A stretch of DNA of 64,000 bases from Pelomonas sp. Root1217 (lineage in GTDB: Bacteria > Pseudomonadota > Gammaproteobacteria > Burkholderiales > Burkholderiaceae_C): contig NZ_LMDC01000029.1 in the NCBI RefSeq assembly GCF_001425705.1, positions 124,001-188,000 of the forward strand, in the 5' to 3' direction. Of the stretch, positions 24,853 to 32,405 are shown one piece after another. Numbering within the stretch: position 1 is the first letter of the stretch; each line of letters starts with the position of its first letter. A program made the translations under genes and the position numbers. The notes beneath the pieces were generated by a model. That model ran no database searches. It was given only the letters and a program-made list of their open reading frames with translations, and was not told where the DNA came from.

Positions 24853-25410
24853 ATGACCCGCCGCCTTGCCCTGCTGACCACCGCCCTGCTCGCCGCCGCA
24901 TCCCTGGCCACCTGCGGCATCGTCAGCCGCATCTCCGACGGCCATCTCGACATCGAGCAGGCGGAGCTGCAGGCCCGCATCGCGCCGCGCTTTCCGACGC
25001 ATCACTGCAAGCTCCTCATCGCCTGCCTGGACCTGTCCAACCCCGTCGTCGTGCTGACCGAAGGCGAGGACCGCATCGGCCTCACGGCAGACGCCAAGGT
25101 CGTGCTCGGCACCCGCGAGCGCACCGGCCGCGTCGGCTTTTCAGGCCGGCCGCGCTATATGCCGGCCGAGGGCCAGCTCTTCCTGGATGACGTGCAGATC
25201 ACGACGCTGGAGTTCGCCGGCCTGCCGCAGGAGTACGCCGCGATCGTGAAGTTGCAAGCGCCGGGGATGATCAACGCACAGCTGCAGGCTCGCCCCGTCT
25301 ACACCATCGATGCGAGCACGGCCAAGGGCGCGCTGGCGAAGATGGCGGTGAGGGATGTGAAGGTGGTGAATGGGAAGCTGAGGGTCAGCTTCGTGCAGGC
25401 GAGGGAATAG
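24853..25410 (+). CDS. DUF1439 lipoprotein (YceB-like)
   Basis: A 185-residue exported protein. The leader LLTTALLAAASLATCG has a lipobox-like end (Cys21). LDIEQAELQARIAPRFPTHHC, then IGLTADAKVVLG and LFLDDVQITTLEF are features of DUF1439, the family of E. coli YceB, whose structure resembles lipid-binding START-like or SMP-type proteins. The function is unproven. It is the last ordinary gene before the accessory segment. Confidence 0.8.
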   Translation: MTRRLALLTTALLAAASLATCGIVSRISDGHLDIEQAELQARIAPRFPTHHCKLLIACLDLSNPVVVLTEGEDRIGLTADAKVVLGTRERTGRVGFSGRPRYMPAEGQLFLDDVQITTLEFAGLPQEYAAIVKLQAPGMINAQLQARPVYTIDASTAKGALAKMAVRDVKVVNGKLRVSFVQARE

Positions 25411-25707
25411 CGCGCTGCTGCTGTGGGGACAGCCCTCACCTTCCGCTCAGGCCTTGAAGGCGCGCAAACGCTCCATGTCGATGGAAGGCGGCCAACAACG
25501 GCTTCATGAGCCAGATGAGGATTCGAGGCCGAGCCTTGAAGTTGCAGATGAACTGAGCTTCTGTTGCCTGCGGCTGCAACTAATCGGACTGCCAGGCGCT
25601 CCGAAGTACCGAAGGAACGACGGACCGCCGATCTTTCCCAACAGCGGCATGCTTAGCGGCGAATCAGCGATGTACTTCGAGACCGGAAGTACTTTAGCGA
25701 CAGTGAC
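25411..25707. other. Gene-free stretch at the left edge of the accessory segment
   Basis: No credible gene, tRNA fragment or terminator is seen in these 297 bases. An 85-codon open frame (25454-25711) has no ribosome-binding site or recognisable family. The composition looks somewhat less GC-rich than its surroundings, and the short word GAAGTAC occurs twice (25604 and 25684 regions). I looked for a second copy of the tRNA 3' end as an attachment site and did not find one. Confidence 0.4.
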
Positions 25708-28212
25708 TTAACGGAGTGCCGAAGCTCCCGGTACACGGGGCTTGGGATCGATAAAGTCGCCCTGATCACCGCTGCCCTCGACGCACATGCGGTACCCCAT
25801 CGCGCGATAGCCCCGCTGCCGCTTGTCCCACATCCGCAGCAGCGCTGGATGGCCGGTATCGACGAAGTCGATGATCCGCACGTCGGCCTTGCTAGCGTGC
25901 TCGCGGTGCAGGCGCCCTGCGTACTGCTGCAAGGTGCCTTTCCAAGAAACCGGCATTGCCAGCACCAAGGTGTCCAGCGGCGGATGGTCGAAGCCTTCGC
26001 CGATAAGTTTCCCGGTGGCCAACAGGATGCGCGGCGCGTCAGGTGGCAGCGCATCCAACGCGGCAACGAGGGTGGCACGCTGCTTCTTCGACATTCGCCC
26101 ATGCAACACGAACGGCGGCGGCACCTGCGCGTTCAGGGCCACGAGGATTGCGTCGAGGTGTTCGGTGCGCTCGGTCAGCACGAGCACCTTGCGGCCCTGC
26201 TCAAACGCCGTTGCGGCTTCTGCGGCGATGGCCTGCGTGCGGGCCAGGTCATTGGCCAAGTGGCGGAACACGTCTTGGATGCCTGCTGTCGCGGCCAAGT
26301 CGATGCGCGCAAAGCAAGACCGTGGCATCACCTCCAGGTCGTGGGGCGCACTGGCTGGCCTGGCTGCCGCGTGGCGGATCGGCCCACACTGCATGAAGAT
26401 GATGGGCTGCTGGCCGTCGCGACGGATAGGCGTGGCAGTCAGACCCAGAACGAACCTGGCTTTCGTCTGCTTGAGGATGGCGTCGAACGAGGTGGCGCCG
26501 ACGTGGTGACACTCGTCCACCACGATCTGCCCATAGTTCTCGACCAGTGCATTGACCTCACCCTGGCGGGACAGCGACTGCATCACGGCGATATCGATAT
26601 GGCCGGTGGGCTTGGCCTTGCCGCCGCCAATGGCGCCGATCACGCCTTTCCCGACGCCCAGAAAGGCCTGCAAGCGTTCCTGCCACTGCTTTAGCAACTC
26701 GGTGCGATGAACCAGCACCAATGTGTTAACGCCGCGCCTGGCGATGATGGCTGCTGCTGTCACCGTCTTGCCGAATGCGGTGGGTGCGCACAGCACGCCG
26801 GCATCGTGCTGCAGCATGGCGGCCACGGCCAGTTCCTGGTCGGGGCGCAAGGTGCCGACAAAGTCGGCTTGGATAGGCTCGCCCGTGAATCGTTCGTCCT
26901 GCAAGTCGCAACGGATGCCGTTGTCCTTCAGCAAAGCGCATGCAGCGTCCAGGCAGCCCCGTGGCAAGGCGATGTGCTGCGGGTAGTTCTCTGCGTTGCC
27001 GATGACGCGCGGCTTGTCCCACACCGACATGCGCATGGCCTGTGCCTTGTAGAACTCGGGGTTCTGGAAGGCCACCAAGCGAATCAGGCGGTTGGCCAAG
27101 GCCTGGGGCAACGCGCTCTTCTCGAAGTAGACCAGGTTGGCCAGCGTCACGGTCAAGGCCCGGGGCATGGTGCCGGCCAGCTTGCCCGTCGAGCTGGCCT
27201 GGCGCTTCCAGGGCGTTGCCAGGTCCTTGTCGTCGATGAAGGTCACGTCCAGTGGATGAACGCCACCGGTGGCGCGCAGAACAGTCGGCTCGATGTCGTG
27301 CGGCGCCATAGGCTGGACCCTGGTGAGAAACGCCCACTGGTCGGTGTGCGGCCGCAGCTCGGCATCCACGAAGACGCTGCAGCCGCGCTCGCGTGGGTGC
27401 TTCTGCAGAGGCAGCGCGATCAGGTTGCCAAAGCCGCCTTTGGGCATCGAGTCCTGGTTGGGAAACAAGCGGTCGTAGGACGCCAGCCTGAGCTGCCGGG
27501 TGCGCGCACAGGTGTGGCTGATGATGGCGGTACCCAGGCGCCGGGCATCGCGCGCCGACACACGGCCGGCGAAAAAAACCCATGCATGCGCGCCCTGCCC
27601 CGAACGTGAAATCTCCAGCGCGGCCGGCACGCCCAACTCGTCGCATGACAGCATGAACGCCTGGGCGTCGTGCTGCCAATCTGCCTCGTCGAAATCGACG
27701 GCCAGAAAGTAGCAGGTATCGTCCTCCAGCAGCGGGTAGACGCCCACGGTCTGCTTGCCGGCCAGGTGGTCGTAGATCACAGCGTCCGACAGCGGCACCA
27801 GCAGCCGGTACCCACAGTCGCCGCACTTGATGCGGGGCTTCTCACAGACCCCGGCCCGCCACTCATTGGCGCAAGCCGGTGCGTAGCCCGACTTGCCCGA
27901 GGTCTTGCCCTCCCAGCGGACTGGATAGACGTCGGAGCGGCCCCTGAAGAGGCGCCTGAACAGCGCCACCTTCTCAGCCGTGGACAGAATAGCCTTCGGG
28001 GTTTCTGGCGCAGGCGCAGGCGCAGGCACCGGAGCAGTCAGCATCGGTTGCGGCGCGGCTGCGGGCGATGCGTGCCACGCAATGCCGTGCGACTCCAGCA
28101 GCGCTACGAGCCGCGCGTTCTCGGCTTGCAGCGCATGGAGGTCCGCGGGCTCAGTCAGCTCGACCTTGGCATCGGCCCATGACAGCGAAGACTTTCCAGC
28201 TGGCTTGCTCAT
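25708..28212 (-). CDS. TOTE-type archaeo-eukaryotic primase fused to SF2 helicase (probable conflict/defence protein)
   Basis: An 834-residue fusion. Residues 20-50 include a short coiled coil (LHALQAENARLVALLESHG). Residues about 80-330 match the archaeo-eukaryotic primase domain of TOTE conflict systems: RGRSDVYPVRWE, a Cys cluster (CANEWRAGVC and IKCGDC, zinc-binding), the DxD metal pair in FLAVDFDEADW, and ISRSGQGAHAWVFF. Residues about 440-800 are a superfamily 2 helicase with APTAFGKT (motif I), VVDECHHV (motif II), GLTATPIRR and QYAGRLHRE (motif VI). All catalytic motifs are intact. It is last in the minus-strand operon, six bases after the DUF1828/1829 gene. Defence against foreign nucleic acid is inferred from the family. 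Confidence 0.85.
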   Translation of the reverse strand: MSKPAGKSSLSWADAKVELTEPADLHALQAENARLVALLESHGIAWHASPAAAPQPMLTAPVPAPAPAPETPKAILSTAEKVALFRRLFRGRSDVYPVRWEGKTSGKSGYAPACANEWRAGVCEKPRIKCGDCGYRLLVPLSDAVIYDHLAGKQTVGVYPLLEDDTCYFLAVDFDEADWQHDAQAFMLSCDELGVPAALEISRSGQGAHAWVFFAGRVSARDARRLGTAIISHTCARTRQLRLASYDRLFPNQDSMPKGGFGNLIALPLQKHPRERGCSVFVDAELRPHTDQWAFLTRVQPMAPHDIEPTVLRATGGVHPLDVTFIDDKDLATPWKRQASSTGKLAGTMPRALTVTLANLVYFEKSALPQALANRLIRLVAFQNPEFYKAQAMRMSVWDKPRVIGNAENYPQHIALPRGCLDAACALLKDNGIRCDLQDERFTGEPIQADFVGTLRPDQELAVAAMLQHDAGVLCAPTAFGKTVTAAAIIARRGVNTLVLVHRTELLKQWQERLQAFLGVGKGVIGAIGGGKAKPTGHIDIAVMQSLSRQGEVNALVENYGQIVVDECHHVGATSFDAILKQTKARFVLGLTATPIRRDGQQPIIFMQCGPIRHAAARPASAPHDLEVMPRSCFARIDLAATAGIQDVFRHLANDLARTQAIAAEAATAFEQGRKVLVLTERTEHLDAILVALNAQVPPPFVLHGRMSKKQRATLVAALDALPPDAPRILLATGKLIGEGFDHPPLDTLVLAMPVSWKGTLQQYAGRLHREHASKADVRIIDFVDTGHPALLRMWDKRQRGYRAMGYRMCVEGSGDQGDFIDPKPRVPGASALR

Positions 28213-28218
28213 CGAGCC

Positions 28219-28980
28219 TTACGCTGCCAAGCGCTCCCTGAACTCTTCTCGCTTGCTCCAAGCTATCGGCGTGATGTCGTAACTGCGCAGGGCGTCCTGG
28301 ACGGCCTCGCTCACCTTATGGTCACGATCATTCAGGACTGCGAAAGCCAGGGAATCGGCCGGGCGAACATCCTTGGTATCGACCCACGCAAACGCCGCAC
28401 TTTGGGTGTTGTCCTTGTTGGGATTATTGATGACACGTAGGATTCGTTCAGGTGCGCGCCTGGACTTGGGTACGACGAAGTCGAACTGGTGGTTGTATCG
28501 GCTGTGGCCGACGAAGTTCACTCGAGGTGTATAGCGCACATCGGCGGCGTCCAGCCACAAGGCCACGTCCTCAAAGAAGAAGCTCGCGACGTTGGCGCGG
28601 GCAACGTAGAACAGGTCGTTCACGGCCAGAATCGCCTGTACCAGGCTGTGTTTTCGCCGAGGAAAGTTATCCTCCGTGGCCTTGATTTCCAGCGCGTCAG
28701 CGTTCTGCTGCACACCAAAACCATTCAGCGTTGCAGCCAGCATTGCCTTGCGGCGCGGAGTGTCAATTTCGCAGCCTGACTGCGCCAGATCAGCCAGCGT
28801 GTAGCCGTCATCGGTCAGCATCCACTCTTGACCCTGCTGACGCAGATAGATTTGGATGTAGTCGTTGTGACGATCCAGGTACGGCGTGGTGATCTCCACC
28901 CAACCGTTGATTTCTCGCCAGGCCGTCTTGGCCTTCAGCCAGTCGTAGTAGCTGCGGATCAGATCGTCAGTTGCTTTCAT
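28219..28980 (-). CDS. DUF1828/DUF1829 protein of the defence-like operon
   Basis: A 253-residue soluble protein. The N-terminal half has NGWVEITTPYLDRHNDYIQIYL and WMLTDDGYTLADLAQSG, the DUF1828 signature. The C-terminal half has FDFVVPKSRRAPERILRVINNP and AFAWVDTKDVRP, typical of DUF1829 and suggestive of a degenerate nuclease-like fold (Asp and Lys residues on adjacent strands). The function is unknown; the pair is often seen near restriction and phage genes. The ATG at 28980 overlaps the stop of the upstream DUF6978-like gene (ATGA), so translation is coupled. Confidence 0.8.
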   Translation of the reverse strand: MKATDDLIRSYYDWLKAKTAWREINGWVEITTPYLDRHNDYIQIYLRQQGQEWMLTDDGYTLADLAQSGCEIDTPRRKAMLAATLNGFGVQQNADALEIKATEDNFPRRKHSLVQAILAVNDLFYVARANVASFFFEDVALWLDAADVRYTPRVNFVGHSRYNHQFDFVVPKSRRAPERILRVINNPNKDNTQSAAFAWVDTKDVRPADSLAFAVLNDRDHKVSEAVQDALRSYDITPIAWSKREEFRERLAA

Positions 28981-29416
28981 GAGAACAGCCCTCGCACGAT
29001 ATTGGGCCGCTCGACGACTCCGCAGTAGGTCATGAAGTCCTGGAGAACCTGCCACGCATCGTCGGGCTGGCTGAGCATTCCGACCGGAACCTCCACGACC
29101 CACTTGTCGCCATAGCCTTCTCGGTAAACGTGCAGGTGAGGCACGCCCACCTCAGTGCCATCCGGGTTGCGATGCGGTGCGGCAAAGTCGAGCCGGGCCA
29201 GCACGACGACCTGCCTTCCACGCGCCTGATAGCCGGTGGTGAGAGCTATGCGCTTGCGGTTGATATCCAAGGAGAATTGCTCTCGCTCATCACGCGAGAT
29301 CAAGGGCACTTCGATGCGACCACCAAGGTCGGGAAATTGGAAAGCGCCCTGCAGTGCTGGCACCTTCTCTTCAGCAGCGCGTCCGCATCTGACTGCGCGA
29401 GGGCGTCATTGGCCAT
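28977..29416 (-). pseudogene. DUF6978-like gene with an N-terminal frameshift
   Basis: The downstream frame (28977-29363, GTG start) encodes 128 residues with FQFPDLGGRIEVPLISRDEREQF, VVVLARLDFAAPHRNPDG and HLHVYREGYGDKW, as in DUF6978 proteins. The expected N-terminus lies in another frame: ATG at 29416 gives MANDALAQSDADALLKR before running out of frame near 29363, and the family usually starts with such an A-D-A-L-L helix. One base gained, or two lost, near 29360-29370 would join them. The gene may therefore be broken, be made from GTG 29363 as a shortened protein, or reflect a sequencing error. It overlaps the degraded hsdS upstream and DUF1828 downstream. Confidence 0.55.
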
Positions 29417-29714
29417 GGCTCGCGCCCTGTGTCGATGTGTTAAACAGTCGCTCAAGCGTATCGGGCAGCAATATCGCGCTCTCCTGGCGAATGGCAGTGC
29501 GCTTGGCCTTCAGGGTGGTGGTGACCTGGGCATGGAGCTGATTGAATGCTTGCTGAACAGACAAGGACGGCAATGGCACTTCGAGAGTCATAAGCTTCTC
29601 CTGTCTCAGTGTGCGGTTGCCGAAGGAGCGAATGCCCAATTAGGGATAGGAGCGGTCAGGCCGGATGTCTACCGCTCTGCGGATGATGGGCGCAACGCCA
29701 CCCTGTGTTGTCAT
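29406..29714 (-). pseudogene. Degraded type I restriction specificity subunit (hsdS remnant)
   Basis: From ATG 29714 the frame reads MTTQGGVAPIIRRAVDIRPD then RSYP, a TAA stop (29640-29642), LGIRSFGNRTL and then EVPLPSLSVQQAFNQLHAQV to LLPDTLERLFN. The first part matches the opening of an HsdS target-recognition domain, where GxRSFG is usually preceded by P-E-L, so the stop replaces a Glu codon. The second part matches the closing C-terminal helix. About 300 residues between them are missing. It is therefore a small scar with an internal deletion and a nonsense codon. No hsdM or hsdR is in the window. Confidence 0.7.
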
Positions 29715-29725
29715 GGTCCAAGCCC

Positions 29726-30877
29726 TCATTCGCCGGCCTCCACATCACCCTGGCTGACACCCCGCCCTTCCAGTTCCCGCCGCGTCTTGTCCAGCTCCGC
29801 TTCCAGCAGCTTGGCGTCCGGCAGTACGGTCTGGTACTCGGCGGCCATCACCTTGTTGGGCAGGCCCTCCAGGGCATAGTGCGCCTCGTTGCTGCCCTTG
29901 CTGGCGCACAACACCAGGCCCACGGGCGGGTTCTCGCCGGGCTTCATCCAGTGTTCGCGGGCGTAGTTCAGGTACATGTGCATCTGGCCCGCGTCGGCAT
30001 GGCTGAATCTACCGATCTTCAGGTCAATGACAAGCAGACAGTGCAGCCGGCGGTGGAAGAACAGCAGATCGACACGGAACCAGGCGTCGTCCAGCCGGAG
30101 GCGCCGCTGCCGGCCCACGAAGGCGAAGTCGTCGCCCAGCTCAAGCAGGAAGTCGGCCAGGTGCTGGATAAGCGCGTCTTCCAGGTCTGACTCCGAGTAC
30201 TCGTCCTTGAGGTTGAGGAATTCCAGGACGAAGGGGTCCTTGAGCGCCTGCTCAGGAGTGATGACATCGCCGGGCTCGGCAGCTTCAGCCTTGCGCAGCA
30301 TGGCCGCCTTGTTGTGCGACAGGGCGGTGCGCTCATAGAACTGGCTGTTGACCTGACGGTCGAGCTGACGCACGCTCCAGCCACAACGCAGGGCCTCGGT
30401 TTCGTAGAAGGCGCGCGCGGCTTCGGACTTGACGGACAGCAGGCGCACATAGGCCGACCAGGGCAACGGGAAGGCTTGGGCCAGTGCAGGTAGGCCCATC
30501 GATTCTCCAGACACCGTCTGGAGAATCTGCAGGCTAGAGGATTTCGCAGACAGTGTCTGCAAAATCTGCTCGGCAGGCCAGGCAAGGTAGAAAGAGCGCA
30601 TTTGCCAGAGGTTCTGGCGGCTGAAACCGCGCCCAAAGCGGGCAGTCAGGTCTTCAGACAAGCGCTTGATCAATGCGTCGCCGTAAGCAGCTCGGCCCCG
30701 CCCACCTTGCTCGAATTCGACGATGCGTCGGCCGATCTCCCAGTAGCTGGCCGTCATCAGCGCATTGACGCTGCGTGCGGCGGCATGACGGGCGGCCTCC
30801 AGAAGAGCGACGATGTCGCCGTGGATGCCGTTGTAGCTGGGCCCCGCATCGTCGCTGCCGGGAAGGAGTTCGCTCAT
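29726..30877 (-). CDS. DUF1016 / YhcG-type PD-(D/E)XK nuclease protein
   Basis: A 383-residue two-domain protein. The helical N-terminal DUF1016_N region has SVNALMTASYWEIGRRIVEFEQGG, LIKRLSEDLTARFGRGFSRQNLWQM and FPLPWSAYVRLLSVK. The C-terminal domain carries the nuclease signature FRVDLLFFHRRLHCLLVIDLKIG (Asp near residue 269, then D-L-K) followed by AGQMHMYLNY. Homologues sit beside or inside type I restriction operons and are presumed DNA nucleases. The chain is complete. An insertion of two palindromic repeats adds LQILQT twice at about residues 105-130. It starts four bases inside the end of a 24-codon leader ORF. Confidence 0.85.
   Translation of the reverse strand: MSELLPGSDDAGPSYNGIHGDIVALLEAARHAAARSVNALMTASYWEIGRRIVEFEQGGRGRAAYGDALIKRLSEDLTARFGRGFSRQNLWQMRSFYLAWPAEQILQTLSAKSSSLQILQTVSGESMGLPALAQAFPLPWSAYVRLLSVKSEAARAFYETEALRCGWSVRQLDRQVNSQFYERTALSHNKAAMLRKAEAAEPGDVITPEQALKDPFVLEFLNLKDEYSESDLEDALIQHLADFLLELGDDFAFVGRQRRLRLDDAWFRVDLLFFHRRLHCLLVIDLKIGRFSHADAGQMHMYLNYAREHWMKPGENPPVGLVLCASKGSNEAHYALEGLPNKVMAAEYQTVLPDAKLLEAELDKTRRELEGRGVSQGDVEAGE
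30501..30566. repeat. Two tandem palindromic units inside the DUF1016 gene
   Basis: Unit 1 (30501-30527) is GATTCTCCAGAC, loop ACC, GTCTGGAGAATC, a perfect 12-bp inverted repeat. Unit 2 (30540-30566) is GATTT-C-GCAGACA, loop G, TGTCTGC-A-AAATC. Each is followed by CTGC and the period is 39 bases, a whole number of codons, so the frame is kept. Confidence 0.85.
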
Positions 30878-30948
30878 GCATGCACCTCGTTCAACAGCGC
30901 GCCAAACTCGATCAGAACCTCATGAGTCAGGTCCCAGCCGCTGCTCAT
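30874..30948 (-). CDS. 24-codon leader ORF or remnant upstream of the DUF1016 gene
   Basis: ATG at 30948 with GGGAGGG eight bases upstream encodes MSSGWDLTHEVLIEFGALLN and four more residues, and its TGA overlaps the DUF1016 ATG. It may be the tail of a deleted gene or a genuine coupling peptide. It begins only 25 bases after the tRNA CCA end. Confidence 0.4.
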   Translation of the reverse strand: MSSGWDLTHEVLIEFGALLNEVHA

Positions 30949-30972
30949 GCGCCCTCCCAGGCTATTGTCTAG

Positions 30973-31252
30973 TGGTAGGCCGTGCAGGGCTTGAACCTGC
31001 GACCAAAGGATTCCGGTTTGTGCCCATTTCTGGACTCCCTGGACTATGCCTTCGCCATGGACCGTGAAGGCCTGTAGGCGGGCGCCGTCTAGTCTCTACA
31101 CCTTCCCCTCGCGGGGCTTGGCTCGGCGTTGCCTTGTGCCTTGCGGCCGTCAGGGTTCGCCGAATTTGACGCCATTCACGCAGGCGCTTTCGCCACCCGG
31201 TGCACAACTTTCGTTATGAGTCCTCTGCTCTGACCAACTGAGCTAACGGCCC
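30973..31252 (-). tRNA. tRNA with CAU anticodon, probably tRNA-Ile2 (AUA), interrupted by a group I intron
   Basis: The 77-nt mature tRNA is split. The 5' exon (31216-31252) starts GGGCCGTTAGCTCAGTTGG and ends in the anticodon CAT at 31216-31218. The 3' exon (30973-31012) starts AATCCTTTGGTCGC and ends with encoded CCA. Acceptor, D, anticodon and T stems all pair, with a G1-U72 wobble. CAU could mean Met or, after lysidine modification, Ile. The acceptor pairs C4-G69 and C5-G68, known TilS determinants in E. coli, and similarity to the Azoarcus intron-bearing tRNA-Ile favour Ile2. It lies 78 bases downstream of hrcA on the same strand. The accessory operon begins right after its 3' end. Confidence 0.93.
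31013..31215 (-). ncRNA. Self-splicing group I intron (IC3-like) in the tRNA anticodon loop
   Basis: A 203-nt intron between anticodon base 36 and A37. P1 forms from exon CAU plus intron AAC-GAAA-GUUGUG, giving the conserved U-G pair at the 5' splice site; the last intron base is G. The core is recognisable: TCAAATTCGGCGAA (P3/P4 side), GGCAACGCCGAGCCAAGC (P4-P6, J4/5), GGTGTAGAGACTAGACGGC (P7/P3), and AAGGCATAGTCCAGGGAGT (P8/P7), ending ACAAACCGG. The wording is close to the 205-nt Azoarcus BH72 tRNA-Ile ribozyme, from memory. No homing endonuclease is encoded. Confidence 0.93.
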
Positions 31253-31330
31253 ACTGATACAACAACTTCTATTTCGCTCCCGGCCGCCGCTGACTGAGCA
31301 AATGCCCCGGAGAGAAGGCGCAGATTCTAG

Positions 31331-32338
31331 TCAGCGTTGGCTCAGCGCCTGCCCCACCATCCGCGACGTGATGTCGACGATCTGAATCATGCGGTCGTAG
31401 GCCATGCGGGTCGGGCCGATGACGCCCAGCGTGCCGACCACCTGGCCATCCACCTCATAAGGCGCGCTGACGATGGACAGCTCCTCGTAGGGCACAACCT
31501 GGCTTTCACCGCCGATGTAGATGCGCACGCCCTCGGCGCGGCTCGACGTATCGAGCAGGCGCATCAACTGGGTTTTCTGCTCGAAGAGGTCGAACAGGCG
31601 GCGCAGGCTGCCCATGTCGTGGCTGAAGTCCTGCACGGTCAGCAGGTTGCGCTCGCCGGAGACGACGACGCGTTCTTCCTGCTGCTGCATGGCCTCGCTG
31701 CCCACCTGCACGGCTGCGCTCATCAGGCCGGCGATCTCGCCGCGCAGTTCGTCGACCTCGTGGCGCAGCCGCTCGCGCACGGCTTCGAGCGTCAGGCCCG
31801 CGTAGCCGGCGTTGAGGCGGTTGCTGGCTTCCTGCAGTTCGCCCTGGCTGAGATCCTGGGCCGTGAAGACGACGCGGTTCTGCACGTCGCCGTCGGGTGC
31901 GACGAGGATGACGAGGACGCGGCGCTCGCCCAGGCGCAGGAATTCGATGTGGTGGAAGACGCTGGGCTTCTTGGGCGCCGTGACGACGCCGACGAAGCTG
32001 GAAAGGTTGGACAGCATCTGCGCTGCGCTGGCGATGACGCGCTGGGGCTGGTCGGGCTGCAGCTGCGCCGTTTCCACACCGATGAGGCCGGGCTGGGCCG
32101 TCAGCATGGTGTCAACGAAGAGGCGGTAGCCGCGCGCCGTCGGGATGCGGCCGGCGCTGGTGTGCGGGCTGGCGATGAGGCCGAGTTCTTCGAGGTCGGC
32201 CATCACATTGCGGATGGTCGCGGGGCTGAGCTCCAGGCCCGAGGCTTTGGACAGCGTGCGCGAGCCGACCGGCTGCCCGTCCGCGATATAGCGTTCGACC
32301 AGGGTTTTCAGCAGGGATTTGGATCGCTCGTCGAGCAT
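31331..32338 (-). CDS. hrcA: Heat-inducible transcriptional repressor HrcA
   Basis: A 335-residue HrcA. The N-terminal winged helix ([25 protein letters not shown], then [21 protein letters not shown]) binds CIRCE elements upstream of groE and dnaK genes. The central and C-terminal parts have [21 protein letters not shown]-like [17 protein letters not shown] and a closing [18 protein letters not shown]. The length is normal. It is divergent from nadK, the common betaproteobacterial arrangement. No CIRCE sequence was noticed in the 67-base spacer, so autoregulation is not evident. Confidence 0.95.
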   Translation of the reverse strand: MLDERSKSLLKTLVERYIADGQPVGSRTLSKASGLELSPATIRNVMADLEELGLIASPHTSAGRIPTARGYRLFVDTMLTAQPGLIGVETAQLQPDQPQRVIASAAQMLSNLSSFVGVVTAPKKPSVFHHIEFLRLGERRVLVILVAPDGDVQNRVVFTAQDLSQGELQEASNRLNAGYAGLTLEAVRERLRHEVDELRGEIAGLMSAAVQVGSEAMQQQEERVVVSGERNLLTVQDFSHDMGSLRRLFDLFEQKTQLMRLLDTSSRAEGVRIYIGGESQVVPYEELSIVSAPYEVDGQVVGTLGVIGPTRMAYDRMIQIVDITSRMVGQALSQR

Positions 32339-32405
32339 GCCCGCATTCTATGGACACCCCTTTTCCTGCAGAGAGAGGCGATACCCCTGTGGTGTAATTT
32401 GCCGC

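Noticed and set aside
25411..25707. Attachment-site duplicate of the tRNA 3' end
   Set aside because: No run matching the tRNA T-arm or acceptor 3' end was found here, so island borders remain unproven.
25454..25711. An 85-codon frame between the DUF1439 gene and the primase-helicase
   Set aside because: No Shine-Dalgarno, no recognisable family, and it runs into the 3' end of the helicase gene; treated as non-coding.
32339..32405. CIRCE operator in front of hrcA
   Set aside because: The nine-base inverted repeat of CIRCE was looked for in the hrcA-nadK spacer and not seen.
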